Shown one piece after another: positions 18,243-28,120 of a stretch of DNA of 64,000 nt (the first letter of the stretch is position 1; each line of letters opens with the position of its first letter). The notes below the pieces were generated by a model. The model searched no databases. It was given only the letters and a program-made list of their open reading frames with translations, and was not told the origin of the DNA. Where the stretch lies: NCBI RefSeq assembly GCF_000621485.1, contig NZ_JHYF01000001.1, positions 372,001 to 436,000 on the forward strand, read 5' to 3'. The stretch is from Alkaliphilus transvaalensis ATCC 700919 (GTDB lineage Bacteria > Bacillota > Clostridia > Peptostreptococcales > Natronincolaceae). The position numbers and the translations under genes are program-made.

Positions 18243-19395
18243 TATGCTATCCCAAGAAGAAATAGATGCACTACTAACTGGAAGTGGGTCATCCACCAGC
18301 AGCAAAAATGATGTAGAAGAAGAGTACTTTACTGAAGACGAAAAGGATGCCATAGGAGAAATTGGTAATATAAGTATGGGAACTGCTGCAACAGCGTTAT
18401 CTACTTTATTAGGTAATAGAGTAAACATTACAACTCCAAAGGTATCGATAATAGATATTAATGAACTATCCAATCAACATATTTTACCTTTTGTGGCTGT
18501 AGACGTTAAATATAAAGAGGGTTTAGAAGGGTTAAATGTTTTAATTCTTCAAGAGGATGATGTAAAAATTATAACAGATTTAATGATGGGTGGTAGTGGT
18601 AGTATTAGCCCTGATCCTTTGTCAGAGCTACACCTAAGTGCCATTAGCGAAGCTATGAATCAAATGGTAGGCTCTGCCTCAACTTCATTATCTGAAATGT
18701 TCTCTAAAAAGATTGATATTTATCCCCCTAGGGTATTCAGCATGGACTTTAATTCTGAGAGTTTCACTGAGATATTCCCAGAGTTTACCATGAGTTTTAT
18801 TAAGATTTCCTTTAGAATGGAAATTGGCACTTTAATTGATAGTGAGATTATGCAGTTAATTCCTTTACAATTTGGTAAAGAGATGATTGAAAAGTTGATG
18901 AGTAGTTATGGTGTAGAACAAGAAATAGCTCCACCTTCTAAGCCAGTGGCATCACCAGCTACACCTCCGCCAGTTAGAAGAGGAGAACCACAACAAGAAC
19001 AACCAAGGGCTGCTGCACCAATGACAGAACATAGACAGGAGGCAGTTGTAGAACAACAAAGACCTCAGGCTACTAATCCTGTAAATGTCCAACCATTGCA
19101 ATTTCAATCTTTTGATGAGCCAAGTGCTAAAGGAGTTCCAGTTAATATAGATCTTATCCAAGATGTACCGCTAAACATTACTGTAGAGCTTGGACGAACA
19201 AGCAAAAGAATTAGTGAGATTCTAGAATTTGGACCAGGAACAATTTTAGAACTTGATAAATTAGTAGGAGAACCTCTAGATATTTTAGTTAACGGTCAAT
19301 ATGTGGCTAAAGGTGAGGTAGTTGTTATCGATGAAAACTATGGTATTCGTATTACTGATATTGTTAATTCTTCCAAAAGATTGGGGAAAATATAG
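18232..19395 (+). CDS. fliY: flagellar motor switch phosphatase FliY
   Basis: C-ring protein and CheY-P phosphatase of Gram-positive bacteria. The 387-aa product has an N-terminal CheY-P binding peptide (DMLSQEEIDALL) and a CheC-like phosphatase domain with two site motifs (EIGNISMGTAATALS and SEAMNQMVGSASTS). A Pro/Gln-rich linker (about residues 230-290) leads to a C-terminal FliN domain. Start ATG 18232 or 18235, both inside fliM. Confidence 0.95.
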   Translation: MMSDMLSQEEIDALLTGSGSSTSSKNDVEEEYFTEDEKDAIGEIGNISMGTAATALSTLLGNRVNITTPKVSIIDINELSNQHILPFVAVDVKYKEGLEGLNVLILQEDDVKIITDLMMGGSGSISPDPLSELHLSAISEAMNQMVGSASTSLSEMFSKKIDIYPPRVFSMDFNSESFTEIFPEFTMSFIKISFRMEIGTLIDSEIMQLIPLQFGKEMIEKLMSSYGVEQEIAPPSKPVASPATPPPVRRGEPQQEQPRAAAPMTEHRQEAVVEQQRPQATNPVNVQPLQFQSFDEPSAKGVPVNIDLIQDVPLNITVELGRTSKRISEILEFGPGTILELDKLVGEPLDILVNGQYVAKGEVVVIDENYGIRITDIVNSSKRLGKI

Positions 19396-19455
19396 GCTTT
19401 TGTAACAATTAGCCAATAAAAAATATCAATAATTTTAATATACTATTAAAATTCA

Positions 19456-19485
19456 TTGAAAACAGGTTAGCTATAATTATATAAT
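19456..19485 (+). promoter_or_regulatory. predicted sigma-A promoter upstream of cheY
   Basis: TTGAAA (19456-19461), an 18-bp spacer and TATAAT (19480-19485) lie in the 166-bp gap between fliY and cheY, the largest gap inside the cluster. This would allow cheY and the export-gate genes to be transcribed separately. The prediction rests on consensus match only. Confidence 0.5.
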
Positions 19486-19561
19486 ACTATTGAGACGTTT
19501 TCTGTCGAAATTGATTTTATTTAGACGTACTTATTAAAACAAATACAAGGAGGAGTTTCTG

Positions 19562-19924
19562 ATGTCTAAAGGAATTTTAATAGTTGATGATGCAGCATTC
19601 ATGGGAATGATGATAAAAGATGTATTATCAAAGAATGGGTTTGAAGTATTAGGGGAAGCTGAAAATGGGGCAAAGGCAGTAGAAAAATTTAAGGAGCTTC
19701 AACCAGCCCTTACTATTATGGATATTACGATGCCAGAAGTAGATGGTATTCAAGCGGTTAAAGAAATTAAAAAAATTGATCCTAATGCTAAGGTAATTAT
19801 GTGTTCTGCAATGGGACAACAGGCTATGGTTATTGAAGCAATACAAGCAGGTGCAAAGGATTTTATCGTAAAGCCCTTTCAGGCGGACCGTGTTATCGAA
19901 GCAGTTAAGAAAGTAATGGGCTAA
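19562..19924 (+). CDS. cheY: chemotaxis response regulator CheY
   Basis: Single-domain receiver that carries phosphate from CheA to the FliM/FliY switch. The 120-aa protein has the acidic pair D9/D10, the phosphoacceptor D54 in IMDITMPEVDG, a conserved switch Ser/Thr region (MCSAMG) and the lysine of VKPF. A strong aaggagga site precedes the ATG. It has its own candidate promoter upstream. Confidence 0.96.
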   Translation: MSKGILIVDDAAFMGMMIKDVLSKNGFEVLGEAENGAKAVEKFKELQPALTIMDITMPEVDGIQAVKEIKKIDPNAKVIMCSAMGQQAMVIEAIQAGAKDFIVKPFQADRVIEAVKKVMG

Positions 19925-19937
19925 GCCCGGTGAAGGT

Positions 19938-20339
19938 ATGATTGATCAAATACTTACATTTTTTTCGATGTTGATGGCAGTAGGCTTTGTGATTTTCCTT
20001 GCCTACTTTACAACCATCATCATCGGAAAAAAATCTAATCGCTTTGTAAAAAATTCTACAATAAAAGTACTTGAAAAATCCAGTATTGGGTTACAAGTAA
20101 GCATCACAATAATTGAAATTAACTCTAAAGTATATATTTTAGCAAATCAAGGGAAGCAGTTAATATTGCTAGACACCCTTGATTCTGTTGAATGGCATCA
20201 AAAAAGGTCAAAAGTATTAGAAGAAATTAAACCACAGCAGCAACCAATACCAATAGAACTTTTGTTAAATAAGATAAAGAGTGTAGGAATAAAATCTACC
20301 CTTAAAAAAGGTGATGAGGATCATACAGATGAAGACTAA
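19938..20339 (+). CDS. fliO: flagellar biosynthesis protein FliO
   Basis: Helps assemble the FliP-FliQ-FliR export gate. The 133-aa protein has an N-terminal membrane segment (about residues 6-30) and the FliO/FliZ motif VLEKSSIGLQVSITIIEINSKVYILA. It lies immediately before fliP, which overlaps its end. The sequence is weakly conserved in this family, so synteny carries part of the call. Confidence 0.86.
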   Translation: MIDQILTFFSMLMAVGFVIFLAYFTTIIIGKKSNRFVKNSTIKVLEKSSIGLQVSITIIEINSKVYILANQGKQLILLDTLDSVEWHQKRSKVLEEIKPQQQPIPIELLLNKIKSVGIKSTLKKGDEDHTDED

Positions 20340-21120
20340 AAATAGAACTAAAACAAAATACATGACAAAGATAAACCTATTAATAATAGTATTATTGATA
20401 ATATCCTTTTTTGGTCCAATGGAAGCATACGGACAGCCTTCAGTGCCATTTCCAAGTATTGGTCTAAATATTGAAACGGCTGACTCACCTCAACAGGTAG
20501 CATCTTCTATTCAGATTTTATTTATTTTAACAATACTATCTATTGCCCCATCAATTTTATTAATGATGACAGGCTTTACAAGAATAATTATTGTACTTTC
20601 CTTTTTAAGAAATGCCATATCAACCCAACAAACACCTCCAACTCAGGTGATAATTGGATTAGCTTTATTTCTAACTTTTTTTATTATGGCTCCTATAGCC
20701 TCTGAAATTAACGCCAATGCGATACAGCCCTATTTGGCAGAAGAGATTTCAGACACTGAAGCCTTAGACGCAGCAATGAAACCCCTTAGGGAGTTCATGT
20801 TCAGACAAACGAGAGAAAAAGATCTAGCATTATTTATGGAGATAGCTAATAGCGAAGTGCCCGACAGTCTTGATGACATACCAACATCGACTTTAATTCC
20901 AGCCTTTATTATTAGTGAACTTAAAACAGCATTTCAGTTAGGCTTTATCTTATTCATACCCTTTATTGTAATTGATATGGTTGTAGCAAGTACTCTGATG
21001 TCGATGGGTATGATGATGTTACCACCAGCAATGATTTCACTACCATTTAAATTACTCTTATTTATCATGGTGGATGGTTGGAATATTTTAATAAGGTCAT
21101 TAATTGTAGGTTTTAACTAA
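20329..21120 (+). CDS. fliP: flagellar export gate protein FliP
   Basis: Core pore protein of the flagellar type III export gate. From ATG 20329 it is 263 aa, with a cleavable signal sequence (TKINLLIIVLLIISFFG) and several membrane helices. FliP signatures include MTGFTRIIIVLSFLRNA and the C-terminal GMMMLPPAMISLPFKLLLF. A GTG and an ATG further upstream (20311, 20314) would extend it, but gagg at 20316-20319 suits 20329. It overlaps fliO by 11 nt. Confidence 0.95.
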   Translation: MKTKNRTKTKYMTKINLLIIVLLIISFFGPMEAYGQPSVPFPSIGLNIETADSPQQVASSIQILFILTILSIAPSILLMMTGFTRIIIVLSFLRNAISTQQTPPTQVIIGLALFLTFFIMAPIASEINANAIQPYLAEEISDTEALDAAMKPLREFMFRQTREKDLALFMEIANSEVPDSLDDIPTSTLIPAFIISELKTAFQLGFILFIPFIVIDMVVASTLMSMGMMMLPPAMISLPFKLLLFIMVDGWNILIRSLIVGFN

Positions 21121-21134
21121 TTTGAGGTGATTTG

Positions 21135-21404
21135 ATGAATGAAGCAATGGTAATAGAATTAGGACAACAGACATTATATACAATTTTAATTTTATCTGCA
21201 CCAATGTTAGGAGTAGGTTTGATTGTAGGTCTGGCAGTTAGTATTTTTCAGGCAACCACCCAGATACAGGAAGCTACATTAGCCTTTATTCCTAAGATTA
21301 TAGCAATATTTGCTTCAATCGTTATATTTGGACCATGGATGTTATCGGTAATATTAAATTTTACTGCTTCTTTGTTTAATAATCTAAGCAGTTTTATACA
21401 GTAA
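21135..21404 (+). CDS. fliQ: flagellar export gate protein FliQ
   Basis: Small two-helix subunit of the export gate. The 89-aa protein shows the FliQ pattern GLIVGLAVSIFQATTQIQEATLAF (hallmark QATTQIQE). ATG 21135 is chosen because gaggtg lies just upstream; the preceding TTG codon is in frame. It lies between fliP and fliR as usual. Confidence 0.95.
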   Translation: MNEAMVIELGQQTLYTILILSAPMLGVGLIVGLAVSIFQATTQIQEATLAFIPKIIAIFASIVIFGPWMLSVILNFTASLFNNLSSFIQ

Positions 21405-21417
21405 AGCGTGGTTGACT

Positions 21418-22209
21418 ATGGAACAATTAACAGATTTAGTATTAATGAATTTTAACTTATTTATTCTTATTTTAATAAGAATTACAGGGATTTTTGTTGC
21501 AGCACCGGTTTTTGCCCGAAATAACTTTCCAATGCCAATGAAAATTGGTTTTTCTGTGGCAATATCCTTTATTTTATTACCTATTTTAGGTGATGGTTTT
21601 TTACTTGAAATTAATGGATTTTGGCAATTGACATATTATACGATAATCGAATTTATGATAGGAATTATAATAGGTTTTATAGCTTTTATGTATTTTTCTG
21701 CCCTCTATTTAGCAGGTACCATCATTGATACGCAAATGGGTTTTGGTATGGTTAATGTTTTTGATCCCCAAACAAATACTCAGGTTCCTGTAATGGGTAA
21801 CTTTTATAATAATTTAGTATCATTACTATTCATTGTAATGAACGGTCATCATTTATTAATTCGGATCTTAGCAGACAGCTATCAACTTTTACCAGTAGGA
21901 TTTACTTTTACAATAGGTAGCGACATGATAGGACAACTTAATCATATTATGATTGAAGTATTTATTTTAGCCTTTAAGTTTAGTGCTCCTGTATTAATAA
22001 CGGTACTTTTAGCAAATATCTTACTGGGAATATTAGCTAGAACAATGCCGCAAATGAATGTTTTTATTGTTGGACTACCCCTTAAAATCATAGTAGGGAT
22101 TGTTACTGTAATGATTTCATTGCAGTTTTTACTACCATTTACAGAGTTGCTATTTGATAAAATGTTTTCAGCAGTATTTGACGTATTGAAAATCCTATCT
22201 AGAGGATGA
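21418..22209 (+). CDS. fliR: flagellar export gate protein FliR
   Basis: Membrane component of the export gate. The 263-aa protein (ATG 21418) is highly hydrophobic with about six helices and FliR motifs such as FMYFSALYLAGTIIDTQMGF and LARTMPQMNVFIVGLPLK. An upstream in-frame TTG at 21412 would add two residues. No strong ribosome binding site precedes either start, suggesting coupling to fliQ. Confidence 0.94.
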   Translation: MEQLTDLVLMNFNLFILILIRITGIFVAAPVFARNNFPMPMKIGFSVAISFILLPILGDGFLLEINGFWQLTYYTIIEFMIGIIIGFIAFMYFSALYLAGTIIDTQMGFGMVNVFDPQTNTQVPVMGNFYNNLVSLLFIVMNGHHLLIRILADSYQLLPVGFTFTIGSDMIGQLNHIMIEVFILAFKFSAPVLITVLLANILLGILARTMPQMNVFIVGLPLKIIVGIVTVMISLQFLLPFTELLFDKMFSAVFDVLKILSRG

Positions 22210-22213
22210 TGTT

Positions 22214-23299
22214 ATGGAATTTATCATTGACTTACAGCTGTTTTCAGAGGAAAAGACTGAAAAACCTACCCCGAAAAAAATTAAAGATTCTAGAGAAAAG
22301 GGGCAGGTTTTACAGAGTAAAGAAGTTAACTCAGCCTTTATGCTTTTAGGGGCTTTTGCAGGTTTCAGTCTTTTTTCTTCCTTTATGGGAAATACAATGA
22401 GGGGTTTAACCATTTACATTTTTGAAGAATATTTAAACTTAGATTACCTATTCTCCCAAAGAAATATCTATCAACTAATGCTTACATCAATGTATTACAT
22501 GTTTATTATTACCCTTCCTATAGCAGGTATTTGTTTTCTTATTGGTTTAATTGCCAGCTATATGCAGGTGGGTTATCTCTTTACTACTAAGACTTTAGCA
22601 ATCAAGTTTAGTAAATTGAACCCTATAGAAGGTTTTAAGAGAATTTTATCATTGAAGTCTTTAGTTGAGCTTGGTAAGTCCTTTGTAAAGATTATTTTTA
22701 TTGGTTATGTTGTCATCAGCTATGTAAGAGGACAAATAGATCCGATTATGAATTCGATTGGTATGGGGATTGAAACAATTGTAGGGACTTTAAGAACAAT
22801 TGCCATCGGTATTGGATTTAGAGCCGGAATTATACTAGTTTTTTTAGCAATACTAGACTATATTTATCAAAAATATGAGCATAACAAAAACTTAAAAATG
22901 ACTAAACAAGAGATTAAGGAAGAATATAAACAAACGGAGGGGAACCCGCAGATTAAATCTAAGATTAGAGAAAAACAACGACAAATATCCATGAGGCGGA
23001 TGATGCAAGATGTTCCCAAGGCAGATGTTATTATCACAAATCCGACTCATTTTGCTATAGCAATACAATATAGCCCTGAGATGTTTCAAGCACCAAGGGT
23101 TGTAGCTAAAGGGGCAGATCTGATCGCACTTCAAATTAGGAAAATAGCAGAGGAGAATGAAGTGCCATTAGTGGAAAATAAGCCTTTAGCAAGAACACTT
23201 TTTGATAGTGTAGAAATAGGAGAACCAGTGCCACCAGAACTATATCAAGCTGTGGCAGAAGTTTTAGCCTACGTTTATAAGATTAACAATAAATACTAA
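22214..23299 (+). CDS. flhB: flagellar export switch protein FlhB
   Basis: Export-gate protein that switches substrate specificity from hook to filament. The 361-aa product has the typical N-terminus (LQLFSEEKTEKPTPKKIKDSREKGQV), four membrane helices and a cytoplasmic domain with the autocleavage motif NPTH (in ITNPTHFAIAIQY). The C-terminal LARTLFDSVEIGEPVP segment is normal. The gene is separate from fliR, not fused as in some clostridia. Confidence 0.96.
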   Translation: MEFIIDLQLFSEEKTEKPTPKKIKDSREKGQVLQSKEVNSAFMLLGAFAGFSLFSSFMGNTMRGLTIYIFEEYLNLDYLFSQRNIYQLMLTSMYYMFIITLPIAGICFLIGLIASYMQVGYLFTTKTLAIKFSKLNPIEGFKRILSLKSLVELGKSFVKIIFIGYVVISYVRGQIDPIMNSIGMGIETIVGTLRTIAIGIGFRAGIILVFLAILDYIYQKYEHNKNLKMTKQEIKEEYKQTEGNPQIKSKIREKQRQISMRRMMQDVPKADVIITNPTHFAIAIQYSPEMFQAPRVVAKGADLIALQIRKIAEENEVPLVENKPLARTLFDSVEIGEPVPPELYQAVAEVLAYVYKINNKY

Positions 23300-23310
23300 G
23301 GGGGGCAATT

Positions 23311-25335
23311 ATGAAGTTTGGAGATATATTAGTTGTTCTAGCAGTAATAGCCATCGTAATCATTATTATAATCCCAATCCCTTTAGGTGCATTGGATGTG
23401 TTATTAAGTTTTAATATCTCATTGGCCCTACTGATTTTGATTATATCCATGTACACCGAAGAAGCTTTACAGTTTTCTATTTTTCCGTCGATCCTATTAA
23501 TTACAACCATGTTCCGACTAGCCTTAAATATTACCACTACAAGATATATTCTTTCAAGTGGTACAGCAGGGGGACTAATTGATACTTTTGGAGACTTTGT
23601 AATGCAAGGGGATGCCCTAGTAGGATTCATCGTCTTCTTAATTATTATCATTGTTCAGTTCTTAGTAATAACTAAAGGTTCTGAAAGGGTAGCAGAAGTA
23701 GCAGCTAGATTTACCCTTGATGCGATGCCTGGTAAGCAGATGGCCATTGATGCAGATTTAAATGCAGGCTTAATTGATGATCGTGAAGCAAGGGAAAGAA
23801 GAAAGAAAACCCAAAGGGAAGCAGATTTTTATGGAGCTATGGATGGAGCAAGTAAATTTGTTAAAGGAGATGCCATAGCGGGTATCATCATAACAATTAT
23901 TAATATTATTGCAGGTTTCATTATTGGATGGATGGGGGGACTAGACTTTGCCTCATCAATTCAAAAGTACACCCTATTAACGGTAGGGGACGGTTTAGCT
24001 AGTCAAATCCCGGCTTTATTAATTTCTACAGCCACAGGGATTGTTGTAACAAGGGCCGCTTCAGAAGGTAACTTAGGAACTGACGTTATTAAGCAGCTAT
24101 TTAATCAGCCTAAGGTAATGTTCATTATTTCAGTAGTATTATTTGGGTTTGCCCTTACACCATTGCCATTTTTCCCGTTTTTCTTTTTATCATTGATGTT
24201 CATATATCTTGGTTTTCAACTTAGAAAAGAAATTAAAAAATCTGAAGAAATTGACATGCCAGATGTTATAGAAGAAGCAGCTGATGAAAAAAGAAAACCT
24301 GAAAATGTACTACCATTGCTAAATGTTGACCCCATTGAGCTAGAGTTTGGATATGGGATTATTCCTTTGGCAGATACGAGTCAAGGGGGAGATCTTTTCG
24401 ACCGCCTTGTGATGATTCGTCGTCAATGTGCTTTAGAACTAGGGATTATCGTTCCAATGATAAGATTGAGGGATAATATACAATTAGAGCCTAATCAATA
24501 TATCATTAAAATTAAGGGAATCGAAATTAGTGCTGGAGAAATTATCTTTGATCATTATTTAGCAATGAACCCTGGTATGGCTGATGGTGAGTTAGAGGGT
24601 ATTGATACGATAGAACCAGCCTTTGGATTACCAGCTAAATGGATTAACGAACAGGAAAGAGAGAAGGCAGAAGTATTTGGCTACACGGTTGTAGATCCAC
24701 CTTCAATTATTTCTACCCACCTTACTGAAATTATTAAGAAACATTCCCATGAGCTTCTTGGACGACAAGAGGTTAAGAAATTGATTGATAATGTTAAAGA
24801 AAATCAGCCAGCATTGGTGGACGAGCTAATACCAAATCAATTGTCTTTAGGAGATGTACAAAAAGTACTAAAGAATCTTCTAAAAGAAGGTGTCTCAATT
24901 AGAAACATGGTAACTATTTTAGAAACCTTGGCGGATTATTCAAATATGACAAGAGATACGGACATGTTAACTGAGTATGTACGACAATCATTGTCCAGAG
25001 TCATTACAAAACAGTTTATAATGAATCAGCCAACAAAGGTAATTACCTTAGACCAAACCCTAGAGCAAAGAATCATAGAGTCAATACAACAAACAGATCG
25101 TGGAAACTTTGTTTCTATTGACCCTGATATTGTTCAAAGGATGTTAAATAACTTATCCTATCAGGTTCAAAAATTAACCTCTTTGGGAGAGCAACCTATC
25201 GTTATCACTGCTCCCATTGTAAGATTATACTTTAAGAGATTATCAGAGCAATTAACTTCAGATTTAGTGGTGTTATCCTATAATGAAGTTGAACCAACAG
25301 TTGAGATTGAATCAATAGGGATGGTGAATGCATAG
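23311..25335 (+). CDS. flhA: flagellar export gate protein FlhA
   Basis: Largest export-gate protein, forming the cytoplasmic ring that docks chaperone-substrate complexes. The 674-aa protein has about eight N-terminal membrane helices, the FHIPEP signature region (RFTLDAMPGKQMAIDADLNA) and a full C-terminal cytoplasmic domain (after about residue 320). The ribosome binding site is aaggggggca. Its stop codon directly abuts the flhF ATG. Confidence 0.97.
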   Translation: MKFGDILVVLAVIAIVIIIIIPIPLGALDVLLSFNISLALLILIISMYTEEALQFSIFPSILLITTMFRLALNITTTRYILSSGTAGGLIDTFGDFVMQGDALVGFIVFLIIIIVQFLVITKGSERVAEVAARFTLDAMPGKQMAIDADLNAGLIDDREARERRKKTQREADFYGAMDGASKFVKGDAIAGIIITIINIIAGFIIGWMGGLDFASSIQKYTLLTVGDGLASQIPALLISTATGIVVTRAASEGNLGTDVIKQLFNQPKVMFIISVVLFGFALTPLPFFPFFFLSLMFIYLGFQLRKEIKKSEEIDMPDVIEEAADEKRKPENVLPLLNVDPIELEFGYGIIPLADTSQGGDLFDRLVMIRRQCALELGIIVPMIRLRDNIQLEPNQYIIKIKGIEISAGEIIFDHYLAMNPGMADGELEGIDTIEPAFGLPAKWINEQEREKAEVFGYTVVDPPSIISTHLTEIIKKHSHELLGRQEVKKLIDNVKENQPALVDELIPNQLSLGDVQKVLKNLLKEGVSIRNMVTILETLADYSNMTRDTDMLTEYVRQSLSRVITKQFIMNQPTKVITLDQTLEQRIIESIQQTDRGNFVSIDPDIVQRMLNNLSYQVQKLTSLGEQPIVITAPIVRLYFKRLSEQLTSDLVVLSYNEVEPTVEIESIGMVNA

Positions 25336-26556
25336 ATGAAGGTAAAAAAGATTAATGCAGCAAATAATCACGAGGCAATGACAAAAGTACGTTCGGAATT
25401 AGGTCCTGATGCAGTCATTTTACACCAAAGAAAAGTTAAGCCTAAAGGATTATTTGGAATGTTTAAAAAACCTTATATCGAAATTGTTGCCGCTGTGGAA
25501 GATACTGCTGTAAGACCGCAACAGCCAGTAATGAGACCACCAGTACAGACGATTAATCGACATAATCATCTAGCGTCAAATAATTCCCCGAAGCCCTCAC
25601 TAGCCCATGAAGAAGCATTAAAGGCCATTATTGAAAAAAATACTAATCAGATAACTCAAGAGAAGAGGGGGGCTAAAACAACTGAAGAAGGATTGACTAA
25701 GGAAATCTCTGAAATTAAGAATATGCTCTCTACTGTTGTAAAGAAAGTAAATGTAAAAGACTTACCAAATTCCATTAGAGACTTTCAAAATAAGGATATC
25801 GAAAAACTCTATCATCTATTGAAGGAGCAAGAAATAGATGAAGAGATAATAACCAATATCATTAACGATCTAATGAAGAATGACCAAGAAGAGATAGACG
25901 ATCAGGTTATATTAGACAAAATGCGTACGATGATTGATCAATTGGTCATTAGTAAGGAAAAAGGTTTAAAATCTAAGATAATTTTCTTTGTAGGACCTAC
26001 AGGAGTGGGTAAAACCACAACCATTGCTAAATTAGCGGCCCATTACTCGCTAAATGAAGGGAAGAAAATTGGTTTTATTAGTGCAGACACCTACAGAATT
26101 GCAGCGGTAGAGCAACTTAAGATTTATAGTGAAATTTTAAATGTTCCTGTTGAGGTAATTTATGAGGCAGGTGACATCCACCAAGCAGTCAGTAAGCTTA
26201 GCCATAAAGACATTATTATGGTAGACACAGCTGGCCGAAGTCATAAGAACCATGAGCAGGTTAAGGAACTTGAGTTGCTCCTTAATCAGCTGGATGAAAA
26301 AGAAATTTATTTAGTCGTAAGCTGTACAGCAAAAAACAAAGATATTCGAGAAATATTGAAGGCCTATGGTTTTATTGATAACTTTAAAATTATTCTTACT
26401 AAAATAGATGAAGCAACAACCTATGGTACGATTCTTAATACAGCATTGCAAACACAAAAACCTATTTCTTATTTAACGACTGGGCAAAGTGTTCCTGACG
26501 ACATAGAGGTGATTAGTGCCGATAAAATTCTAAGCCTCTTATTGAAGGAGGAGTAG
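25336..26556 (+). CDS. flhF: flagellar SRP-like GTPase FlhF
   Basis: SRP-family GTPase that sets flagellar location. The 406-aa protein has the N-terminal B domain (KVKKINAANNHEAMTKVRSE), a variable linker and the NG domain with G1 GPTGVGKTTTIAK (about residue 217), G3 DTAGRSH and G4 TKIDE. Start and stop abut flhA and flhG neighbours. Partner FlhG follows after 2 nt. Confidence 0.96.
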   Translation: MKVKKINAANNHEAMTKVRSELGPDAVILHQRKVKPKGLFGMFKKPYIEIVAAVEDTAVRPQQPVMRPPVQTINRHNHLASNNSPKPSLAHEEALKAIIEKNTNQITQEKRGAKTTEEGLTKEISEIKNMLSTVVKKVNVKDLPNSIRDFQNKDIEKLYHLLKEQEIDEEIITNIINDLMKNDQEEIDDQVILDKMRTMIDQLVISKEKGLKSKIIFFVGPTGVGKTTTIAKLAAHYSLNEGKKIGFISADTYRIAAVEQLKIYSEILNVPVEVIYEAGDIHQAVSKLSHKDIIMVDTAGRSHKNHEQVKELELLLNQLDEKEIYLVVSCTAKNKDIREILKAYGFIDNFKIILTKIDEATTYGTILNTALQTQKPISYLTTGQSVPDDIEVISADKILSLLLKEE

Positions 26557-26558
26557 AA

Positions 26559-27455
26559 ATGCAAGACCAAGCCTCTAGATTAAGAGAAATAATTAATCAA
26601 AAAAGAATATTTAATAATAGTATTGCTGAAAAAAGCAGGGAAACAACCCCTTCAGCTAGAATAATATGTGTAACTAGTGGAAAAGGAGGGGTTGGAAAGA
26701 CCAACTTTACCCTTAACTTAGCAATTGCATTAAGTAAGCAAAACAAAAAAGTAGTTGTCATTGACGCAGATTTAGGATTAGCGAATGTCGATATTGTGCT
26801 AGGGGTTCTACCAAAATATACTCTTCTGAATGTGATTCGTGGAGATAAAGAACTAGATGAGGTAATGGTGACAGGACCAAATGGTATTAAAATAATTTCG
26901 GGAGGGTCTGGATTATTAGATTTGATTGATATGTCACAACAGCAAATTACTAACCTAATAGATAAGTTTGAGGCCATCAATGAATATGCAGACATTATCT
27001 TAATTGATACTGGGGCAGGTCTATCAAAATCTGTTCTTTCATTTGTATTAGCAGCCCATGAAGTGATTGTTGTTTGTACGCCAGAGCCAACCGCCATAAC
27101 CGACGCCTATGCAATGATTAAGACAATTGGATTAAATGACAAAGGAAAGCAATTAAAATTGCTGGTGAATAGAGCTGAAAGTATTAACGAAGGTAAGATG
27201 ACCTATGAGAAATTAAAGAATGCCAGTGATAAGTTTCTTAATGTAAAACTTGAAAAACTTGGATATTTAATGGAAGATGTTCATGTTAGCAGGTCAGTAA
27301 AGCTTCAGCAGCCATTTGTTATTCAATTTCCCAATAGTCCCGTTAGTAAAAATATCGAGTTAATAGCTAATAAACTGACGAATGATCAAATTGAAAATGA
27401 TGTAGAACAGACCACCAAAGGATTCTTTAATAAGGTGATCAGTCTATTCAGATAG
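26559..27455 (+). CDS. flhG: flagellar number regulator FlhG (MinD-like ATPase)
   Basis: ParA/MinD-type ATPase (YlxH in Bacillus) that stimulates FlhF GTPase and limits flagellar number. The 298-aa protein has the deviant Walker A SGKGGVGKTNF and the MinD motif DADLGLANVDIVLG. An N-terminal activation helix (about residues 1-25, QDQASRLREIINQKR) precedes the ATPase core, and it ends in a likely amphipathic C-terminus (GFFNKVISLFR). Confidence 0.95.
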   Translation: MQDQASRLREIINQKRIFNNSIAEKSRETTPSARIICVTSGKGGVGKTNFTLNLAIALSKQNKKVVVIDADLGLANVDIVLGVLPKYTLLNVIRGDKELDEVMVTGPNGIKIISGGSGLLDLIDMSQQQITNLIDKFEAINEYADIILIDTGAGLSKSVLSFVLAAHEVIVVCTPEPTAITDAYAMIKTIGLNDKGKQLKLLVNRAESINEGKMTYEKLKNASDKFLNVKLEKLGYLMEDVHVSRSVKLQQPFVIQFPNSPVSKNIELIANKLTNDQIENDVEQTTKGFFNKVISLFR

Positions 27456-27466
27456 GAGTGAAGGAG

Positions 27467-28120
27467 ATGGATGTATTATCGGAGCTGAAGGTTGGAGTTA
27501 AGTTAGAAATACTGCCACGAGAAAATTCAGAAGATAACGATTATACTATTGTAAGTCAAGTAATAGATGTTAAGGAAGGTAGTGTTTTCATTATAAATCC
27601 AATAAAACAGGGGGCTTCCTATCCCCTCTATCCAGGTCAACGTATTAGAATTATTTTTAATCGAGAAGACAAAGGGATTTTCAGATTTGTAGCTGAAGTA
27701 AAAAAGAAAATAAATAAAAATCTTACCACCTACGAGATAACCCCTATAGGGGAAGCAGAAAAAATACAAAGAAGATATTATTATCGTCTAGACATAGTTA
27801 GAAAAGTCTTGATTGAATTAAGGGATGAACCCATCCAAATTGAAGGAGTTACTAAGGATATAAGTGGTGGTGGAGTAAAGGTCTACACTAAAGAACCCCT
27901 TCCCATTGGGTGTAGAATTGATTGTAAGATTTTTTTACATGATGACTCAAAGGAGATCATAGATGTAGCTGGAGAAGTAATTAGATGCTTTAAAGACCCT
28001 CAGAAAAATGAATTTGTTGTTGGAATAAGTTATAGAGGTATACAGGAGCCAGTTCGAAGTAAGATCATTTCATTTATTTTCGAACGCCAGCGTCTACTTA
28101 GAAAAAAAGGGCTGATATAA
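27467..28120 (+). CDS. PilZ domain protein, YcgR-like (c-di-GMP receptor)
   Basis: A 217-aa protein with an N-terminal YcgR-type beta domain (about residues 1-95) and a C-terminal PilZ domain. The c-di-GMP motifs are present: RxxxR in RYYYRLD and DxSxxG in DISGGG. In Bacillus the relative DgrA (YpfA) slows motility on binding c-di-GMP; here the gene sits inside the fla/che cluster between flhG and cheB. The start is ATG 27467 with taggag upstream; GTG 27458 is too close to that site. Confidence 0.88.
   Translation: MDVLSELKVGVKLEILPRENSEDNDYTIVSQVIDVKEGSVFIINPIKQGASYPLYPGQRIRIIFNREDKGIFRFVAEVKKKINKNLTTYEITPIGEAEKIQRRYYYRLDIVRKVLIELRDEPIQIEGVTKDISGGGVKVYTKEPLPIGCRIDCKIFLHDDSKEIIDVAGEVIRCFKDPQKNEFVVGISYRGIQEPVRSKIISFIFERQRLLRKKGLI

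Noticed and set aside
26597-27097. 166-aa minus-strand reading frame inside flhG
   Set aside because: It is fully antisense to an obvious FlhG gene with intact motifs, and it lacks a ribosome binding site or recognisable protein pattern.
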